This document shows, piece after piece, positions 5,899 to 9,563 of a stretch of DNA of 9,563 bases (its first letter is position 1; each line of letters starts with the position of its first letter). A program made the translations under genes and the position numbers. The stretch lies in contig JAGAMQ010000027.1 of NCBI GenBank assembly GCA_017624645.1, positions 1 through 9,563 on the forward strand, written 5' to 3'. This DNA comes from Oscillospiraceae bacterium. GTDB lineage: Bacteria > Bacillota > Clostridia > Oscillospirales > Oscillospiraceae. The notes under the pieces are model-generated. The model was not told the origin of the DNA. It ran no database searches and worked only from the letters and a program-made list of their open reading frames with translations.

Positions 5899-6455
5899 TG
5901 GCGGCAGAGCGGGAAATTGTGGAAGAGGCTTTTGCCGGCGACGTTATCGGTGGGTTTGACCCGGGTATTTTTGCCATAGGTGATACCATCACTGTACCGG
6001 GGAAGAAATTCCTGTATTCCGGTATCCCCACCTTTGCACCGGAGCATTTCAGCCGGGTATCCGCCAAGGATTCTATGAAGCGCAAGCAGTTTGTCAAGGG
6101 CACTGAGCAGATCGCACAGGAAGGTGCCATTCAGATCTTCAAGGTCCCCAACTCCGGTATGGAGGAGGTCATCGTAGGCGTTGTGGGCACGTTGCAGTTT
6201 GACGTGTTCCAGTACCGGATGAAGAACGAGTACGGTGTAGACCTGCGGATGGAGGGTCTGCCCTACGAGGAGATCCGGCTCATCGACAGCTATCCCGGCG
6301 ACCTTTCCGATCTGAACCTCGGCTCGGACGCGGAGCTTTTGGAGGATTACCGGGGCAGAAGCCTTTTGGTTTTCTCCAGCTACTGGGCCATTGATTTTAC
6401 CATCAAAAGAAACCCCGGTCTCGTCCTGTCCGAGATCGTGGTTGCAGAGGGCTAA
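5805..6455 (+). CDS. RF3 C-terminal fragment as it stands: domains II-III
   Basis: The in-frame ATG at 5805 (the Met of MRICSGKF) opens 216 residues covering domains II and III of RF3 through to the natural C-terminus (...LSEIVVAEG). No good ribosome binding site precedes this ATG, so independent translation is doubtful. The codons remain normal, with no further stops or frameshifts, which suggests the break is recent or artefactual. Confidence 0.6.
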   Translation: MRICSGKFQRDTEYYHMQGGRKMRLSQPQQLMAAEREIVEEAFAGDVIGGFDPGIFAIGDTITVPGKKFLYSGIPTFAPEHFSRVSAKDSMKRKQFVKGTEQIAQEGAIQIFKVPNSGMEEVIVGVVGTLQFDVFQYRMKNEYGVDLRMEGLPYEEIRLIDSYPGDLSDLNLGSDAELLEDYRGRSLLVFSSYWAIDFTIKRNPGLVLSEIVVAEG

Positions 6456-6460
6456 GATGC

Positions 6461-6494
6461 AAAATACCGCTGAAAGGCTTTCAGCGGTATTTTT
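6461..6494 (+). terminator. Rho-independent terminator of prfC
   Basis: A nearly perfect 15-bp stem (6461-6475 with 6479-6493) has a 3-base loop and ends in TTTTT; it begins 5 bases after the prfC stop codon. The left arm starts AAAA, so weak activity in the opposite direction is possible. Confidence 0.88.
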
Positions 6495-6507
6495 AATAAA
6501 TTCTTAA

Positions 6508-6537
6508 TTGGACGAAATTACTCCTTTGCGTTACAAT
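6508..6537 (+). promoter_or_regulatory. Probable sigma-A promoter of the glycosyltransferase gene
   Basis: TTGGAC (6508-6513), an 18-base spacer, then TACAAT (6532-6537). Both hexamers are 5/6 or 4/6 matches to consensus. The start of transcription would fall about 30 bases before the TTG start codon, and the promoter begins only 14 bases after the prfC terminator. Confidence 0.65.
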
Positions 6538-6561
6538 AGGGTAGGTAAAATATTAAAAAAG

Positions 6562-6567
6562 AAGGTG
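6562..6567 (+). promoter_or_regulatory. Ribosome binding site deciding the TTG start of the glycosyltransferase
   Basis: AAGGTG lies 7 bases before TTG at 6575. The next in-frame ATG is at codon 21, inside the first membrane helix and without a comparable site, so the TTG start is preferred. Confidence 0.65.
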
Positions 6568-6574
6568 CACCCCG

Positions 6575-7825
6575 TTGAATTGGCTGATCGGTCTTGGCAT
6601 TACCTGCCTGATCCTTTCCATCCTAACCTCTGTAATGTATTCTTATCAGATGTTCTATCTGATCCTGCCTTTTTTTGCAAAGCCAAAAGCTTTGCCCAAG
6701 CAAGGCTTTCATAAATACGCCATTTTGATTGCCGCCCGGAACGAAGAACTGGTGCTTCCCCATTTGCTGGACAGTATTGCCAATCAGGACTATCCTGCAG
6801 AAAAGCTCCGGATTTTCGTAGTTGCGGACAACTGTACCGATTCCACTGCAGCTGTAGCAGGAGCCCACGGCGCAACGGTCTTCTGCCGAAACAACCAAAA
6901 CCAGATCGGCAAGGGCTATGCGCTGGATTACCTTTTAGAGCGTATCGACACCACAGAAGGTCTTGACAGCTTTGATGCGTTTTTGGTCTTTGACGCTGAC
7001 AATCTGCTTCAGCCGGACTACATCCGCAGTATGGATCGGGTTCACAGCAATGGATATCAGGTTTTCTGCGGCTATCGCAACACCAAAAACTTTGGCACTA
7101 ACTGGCTTACCTCCGGCTACGGTCTTTGGTACATCCACGAATCCACCCACCTAAACCGTTCCCGGATGCACATTGGTACCGGCTGCACTGTCAGTGGCAC
7201 CGGCTTTGGCTTTTCCCGGGAGGTATTACTTAAAACCGGCGGATGGAAATTTTTCACCCTCACAGAGGACCTGGAATTCAGCGCATGGTGCGCCACCAAC
7301 GGCATAAAGATTGGCTATTGCCACGATGCTGTGCTCTACGATGAACAGCCCATCACCTTCCGGCAATCCTGGCGGCAGCGTACCCGCTGGGCACAAGGCG
7401 GTATTCAGATGTCCTTGCGTTATATCGCCCGATTGCTCAAAGGTATCTTCACCGGCAAAGGCTGGGTACGGTTCAATTGCTTTGAAACCACCAGTCTGTC
7501 CCTGTTTGGTTTCCTGTTCGGCATGTTCTGCATGCTGCTGACGCTACTCTTTATTCTCCTTGCATGGGGACCCATGTTCTTTCTGCAGATATCGCTTCTG
7601 ACCTTCCCTTTATCCTATCTGGGCACGGTACTGATGGCGGCCCTGACACTGGCTTTGGAATGGGATCGCATCCGCGCAACAAAGAAGGAAAAGATCGTAT
7701 CGATGCTCACCTTCCCCTTCTTTATGATGACATGGCTGCCCATCACCTTGGCCGCCCCTTTCCAAAAATTCGGCTGGCCCCCTATTTACCATACTGTCGC
7801 CACCACAGCAGAAAGTCTGAAATAA
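6575..7825 (+). CDS. Membrane-bound family 2 glycosyltransferase (processive-synthase type)
   Basis: This 416-aa GT2 enzyme has an inverting GT-A fold. An N-terminal membrane helix (about 3-34) is followed by the catalytic domain (about 47-290). That domain holds the nucleotide-binding start AILIAARNEE (49-58), VVADNCTDST (82-91), a DAD metal/nucleotide motif (140-142), the acceptor-side segment GTGFGFS (208-214), the catalytic-base motif TED (230-232) and QRTRW (268-272), the QxxRW motif typical of processive synthases such as hyaluronan, cellulose and poly-N-acetylglucosamine synthases. Three or four C-terminal membrane helices follow (about 305-332, 335-362, 375-396). It should act at the inner face of the cytoplasmic membrane using a nucleotide sugar. 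No polysaccharide operon genes flank it and it has its own promoter and terminator, so the polymer or lipid product cannot be named. Start is TTG by its ribosome binding site and the intact first helix. The GT2 assignment is firm; processivity is inferred. Confidence 0.88.
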   Translation: MNWLIGLGITCLILSILTSVMYSYQMFYLILPFFAKPKALPKQGFHKYAILIAARNEELVLPHLLDSIANQDYPAEKLRIFVVADNCTDSTAAVAGAHGATVFCRNNQNQIGKGYALDYLLERIDTTEGLDSFDAFLVFDADNLLQPDYIRSMDRVHSNGYQVFCGYRNTKNFGTNWLTSGYGLWYIHESTHLNRSRMHIGTGCTVSGTGFGFSREVLLKTGGWKFFTLTEDLEFSAWCATNGIKIGYCHDAVLYDEQPITFRQSWRQRTRWAQGGIQMSLRYIARLLKGIFTGKGWVRFNCFETTSLSLFGFLFGMFCMLLTLLFILLAWGPMFFLQISLLTFPLSYLGTVLMAALTLALEWDRIRATKKEKIVSMLTFPFFMMTWLPITLAAPFQKFGWPPIYHTVATTAESLK

Positions 7826-7864
7826 ACGACCCCCCGTTTCCAATTTGGAAACGGGGGCGTTTTT
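7824..7864. terminator. Shared terminator between convergent GT2 and phosphorylase genes
   Basis: CCCCCGTTTCC (7831-7841) pairs perfectly with GGAAACGGGGG (7847-7857) over a 5-base loop. The base is extended by AAACG pairing with CGTTT across a 2-base bulge, and TTTTT follows on the plus strand. It fills the 40-base gap between the two convergent stop codons and has a weaker T-rich tract (CGTTTATTT) on the minus strand, so it probably serves both genes. Confidence 0.82.
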
Positions 7865-7865
7865 A

Positions 7866-9563
7866 TCAGAATTGGGTAGGCGTAATGTGCCAGATTTCCT
7901 CGGCATACTGACGGATGGTACGGTCGGAGGAGAATTTCGCGCCGCTTGCCACATTCATCAGGCACTTTCTGCCAAAGGACAGCCGGTCGGCGTAGTCCCG
8001 GTTTGCCCGGAGCTTTGCTTCAATATAGCTTTCGTAGTCCATGAGCAGGAAGTAGTGATCCGCCTGATGCCAATGGGTGCCGTCCAGCAGGGCGTGGTAC
8101 AGCGCTCTCTGGTCATCGTCCACCGGCACAGTGCCGTCCACCAAGGTATCCACCGCCCGGTGAAGCCGCTGGTTATGATCGTAGATCCAACGGGGATTAT
8201 AGGTGGCGCGGCTGGAATTGATCATATCCACGGTGGCACCGAAGATGTAGTTGTTTTCCATACCGGCTTCCTTGACGATCTCCACATTGGCACCATCCAA
8301 GGTGCCCAAAGTCACGGCACCGTTCAGCATCAGCTTCATGTTGCCGGTACCGGAAGCCTCCGTGCCGGCAGGAGAGATCTGCTCGGAAATATCTGCCGCG
8401 GGAATGATATACTCGGCGTAGGAGCAGTTATAGTTCTGCACGAACACCACCTTCAGCTTATCGTTGACGGCAGGATCGTTATTGATCATCTTGGCAATGC
8501 GGTTGATATAACGGATGATCGCCTTGGCACGACCGTAGCCGGGGGCAGACTTTGCGCCGAAGAGGTACACCGTAGGCTGGAATTCCGGCAGGCTGCCGTC
8601 TTTCAGTCGGAAGTAGATATCCACAATGGAAAGGGCGTTGAGCAGCTGGCGCTTATACTCATGGAGCCGCTTTACCTGCACATCAAAGACGAAGTCGGGG
8701 TCCAGCTTGACACCCTCGCACTGCAGAACCTTGCGGCAAAGCTGCTCCTTCTTCTGCCGCTTGATGGCATTAAACTGGCGAACCATATCATCGTCGATCA
8801 TAGGCTTCAGCTTTTTTAGCCGGTCCAGATTACCAAGGAAATCGCCGCCGATGCGGTACTTGATCATCTGGGTCAGCTCAGGGTTGCACAGACCCATCCA
8901 CCGCCGGGGGGTGACGCCGTTGGTCTTATTCTGGAACCGCTCCGGGAAGGCTTCGTACCATGCATGGAACACATCGTCCTTCAGGATCTGAGAATGGATC
9001 TCCGCCACGCCGTTGACGTAGCTGCCCACATATACGCTGAGGTTTGCCATGTGGGCGGTATTGTCCTTGACGATAAACAGCTCCGGATGCTCACTCTTAA
9101 GCTTTCCGTCAATACGCAGGATGATGTCTACGATCTCCGGGACCACACTGCGCAGCAGGTCCAGATCCCATTTCTCCAGGGCTTCCCCCATAACGGTGTG
9201 GTTGGTGTAGGAGAAGGTCTTCTGTGCCACACAGAACGCCTGATCAAAGTCCATGCCCTCCACCATCAGAAGACGGATCAGCTCGGGGATAGACATGGCA
9301 GGGTGGGTATCGTTGAGCTGCACTGCATAGTAATCAGCAAAACGGCTCATATCGTTGCCGTGGGCAGACTTGTGGACACGGATCATGTCCTGCAGGGATG
9401 CGGAGCTGAGGACATACTGTTGCTTGATCCGCAGGCGCTTACCCTCCCAAGTAGAATCGTTGGGATACAGCACACGGGTGATATCCTCTGCCTTGTTCTT
9501 CTGGGTCAGCGCCCGGAGATAGTCCTGATCGTTAAAGGCATTGAAATCCAGTTCCTCTTCGGC
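7866..9563 (-). CDS. glgP: Glycogen/maltodextrin phosphorylase, C-terminal two thirds (5' end beyond the right edge)
   Basis: This is a GT35 alpha-glucan phosphorylase, which uses pyridoxal phosphate to release glucose 1-phosphate from glycogen or maltodextrin in the cytosol. The frame is open to base 9563, giving 565 residues of a protein normally about 750-830 long. Hallmarks in order: QLNDTHPAMSIPELIRLL, TNHTVMGEALEKWD, NKTNGVTPRRW, VKRLHEYKRQLLNAL, FGAKSAPGYGRAK, VQNYNCSYAE, ISPAGTEASGTGNMK, then NGAVTLGTLDGANVEI. The Schiff-base lysine is the K of GTGNMK, encoded at 8336-8334. No frameshift or missing key residue is seen. The upstream codons visible (AEEELDFNAFNDQDY...) show that a start near 9473 would be artificial. 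It is convergent with the glycosyltransferase and shares its terminator; no other glycogen gene is in view. glgP versus malP cannot be settled by sequence alone. Confidence 0.93.
   Translation of the reverse strand, partial: AEEELDFNAFNDQDYLRALTQKNKAEDITRVLYPNDSTWEGKRLRIKQQYVLSSASLQDMIRVHKSAHGNDMSRFADYYAVQLNDTHPAMSIPELIRLLMVEGMDFDQAFCVAQKTFSYTNHTVMGEALEKWDLDLLRSVVPEIVDIILRIDGKLKSEHPELFIVKDNTAHMANLSVYVGSYVNGVAEIHSQILKDDVFHAWYEAFPERFQNKTNGVTPRRWMGLCNPELTQMIKYRIGGDFLGNLDRLKKLKPMIDDDMVRQFNAIKRQKKEQLCRKVLQCEGVKLDPDFVFDVQVKRLHEYKRQLLNALSIVDIYFRLKDGSLPEFQPTVYLFGAKSAPGYGRAKAIIRYINRIAKMINNDPAVNDKLKVVFVQNYNCSYAEYIIPAADISEQISPAGTEASGTGNMKLMLNGAVTLGTLDGANVEIVKEAGMENNYIFGATVDMINSSRATYNPRWIYDHNQRLHRAVDTLVDGTVPVDDDQRALYHALLDGTHWHQADHYFLLMDYESYIEAKLRANRDYADRLSFGRKCLMNVASGAKFSSDRTIRQYAEEIWHITPTQF

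Larger units (their letters stand above)
4864..6455 (+). pseudogene. prfC: Peptide chain release factor 3 (RF3), interrupted by a one-base frameshift
   Basis: RF3 is the translational GTPase that ejects RF1/RF2 from the ribosome after peptide release. With one base restored, the reading would give about 530 residues, against 529 in E. coli, and both halves align without gaps to the family from memory. G motifs: G1 HPDAGKTT (19-26), G2 region RGISVT (64-69), G3 DTPGHQDF (86-93), G4 NKMD (140-143). Domain II/III signatures such as [32 protein letters not shown] and [12 protein letters not shown] continue in the other frame. The break lies between GCC (5800-5802) and ATG (5805-5807): TC stands where the family has a Phe-type codon (TTC), so one T appears missing. 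No slippery heptamer is visible. It could be a recent natural mutation, or a sequencing or assembly error; the otherwise perfect conservation favours error or very recent loss. The gene ends just before a strong terminator and appears monocistronic. Confidence 0.85.

Noticed and set aside
7845..8819. Plus-strand open frame (324 codons) opposite the phosphorylase
   Set aside because: It is antisense to catalytic glgP sequence and begins within the shared terminator; a shadow.

Overview
The window looks like chromosomal DNA of a gut-type Clostridia (Bacillota), most probably the Oscillospiraceae/Ruminococcaceae. The basis is moderately high GC, purine-rich GGAGG-type ribosome binding sites, use of GTG and TTG starts, a Clostridia-type class II aldolase and Pit transporter, and an ECF sigma factor paired with a one-pass anti-sigma protein whose N-terminus has the LLEAIGG-type peptide typical of that group. 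This assignment is an inference from protein style; no taxonomic marker is present.

Layout from left to right. (1) The 3' end of a class II fructose-bisphosphate aldolase gene on the plus strand (1-369), followed by two hairpins that look like terminators. (2) A minus-strand two-gene unit at 2699-484: an ECF sigma factor (GTG start) overlapping by 4 bases a 553-aa membrane-anchored protein with a probable beta-propeller outside the cell, the likely anti-sigma sensor. Upstream lie an ECF-style promoter and a perfect 16-bp palindrome. (3) A 164-bp repeat with imperfect terminal inverted repeats and nested hairpins at 2791-2954. It sits between the sigma promoter and the end of the next operon, whose terminator it seems to form or to have interrupted. 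(4) A minus-strand phosphate uptake operon: a Pit-family transporter (4666-3614), then a DUF47/PhoU-like protein (3595-2975). (5) A 197-bp divergent promoter region. (6) prfC, peptide chain release factor 3, on the plus strand (4864-6455), broken by an apparent one-base deletion near 5803. (7) A solitary membrane-bound family 2 glycosyltransferase with a TTG start (6575-7825). (8) A terminator shared with a convergent glycogen/maltodextrin phosphorylase gene (minus strand, 7866 to beyond the right edge).

Most of this is housekeeping: glycolysis, phosphate uptake, translation termination, glycogen breakdown. The sigma/anti-sigma pair is a self-contained envelope-sensing module whose signal is unknown. 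I found no CRISPR array, transposase gene, phage gene, tRNA, rRNA or defence system. The points most worth checking are the inverted-repeat element inside the phosphate operon terminator, the prfC frameshift, and the sigma/propeller sensor module with its own promoter.
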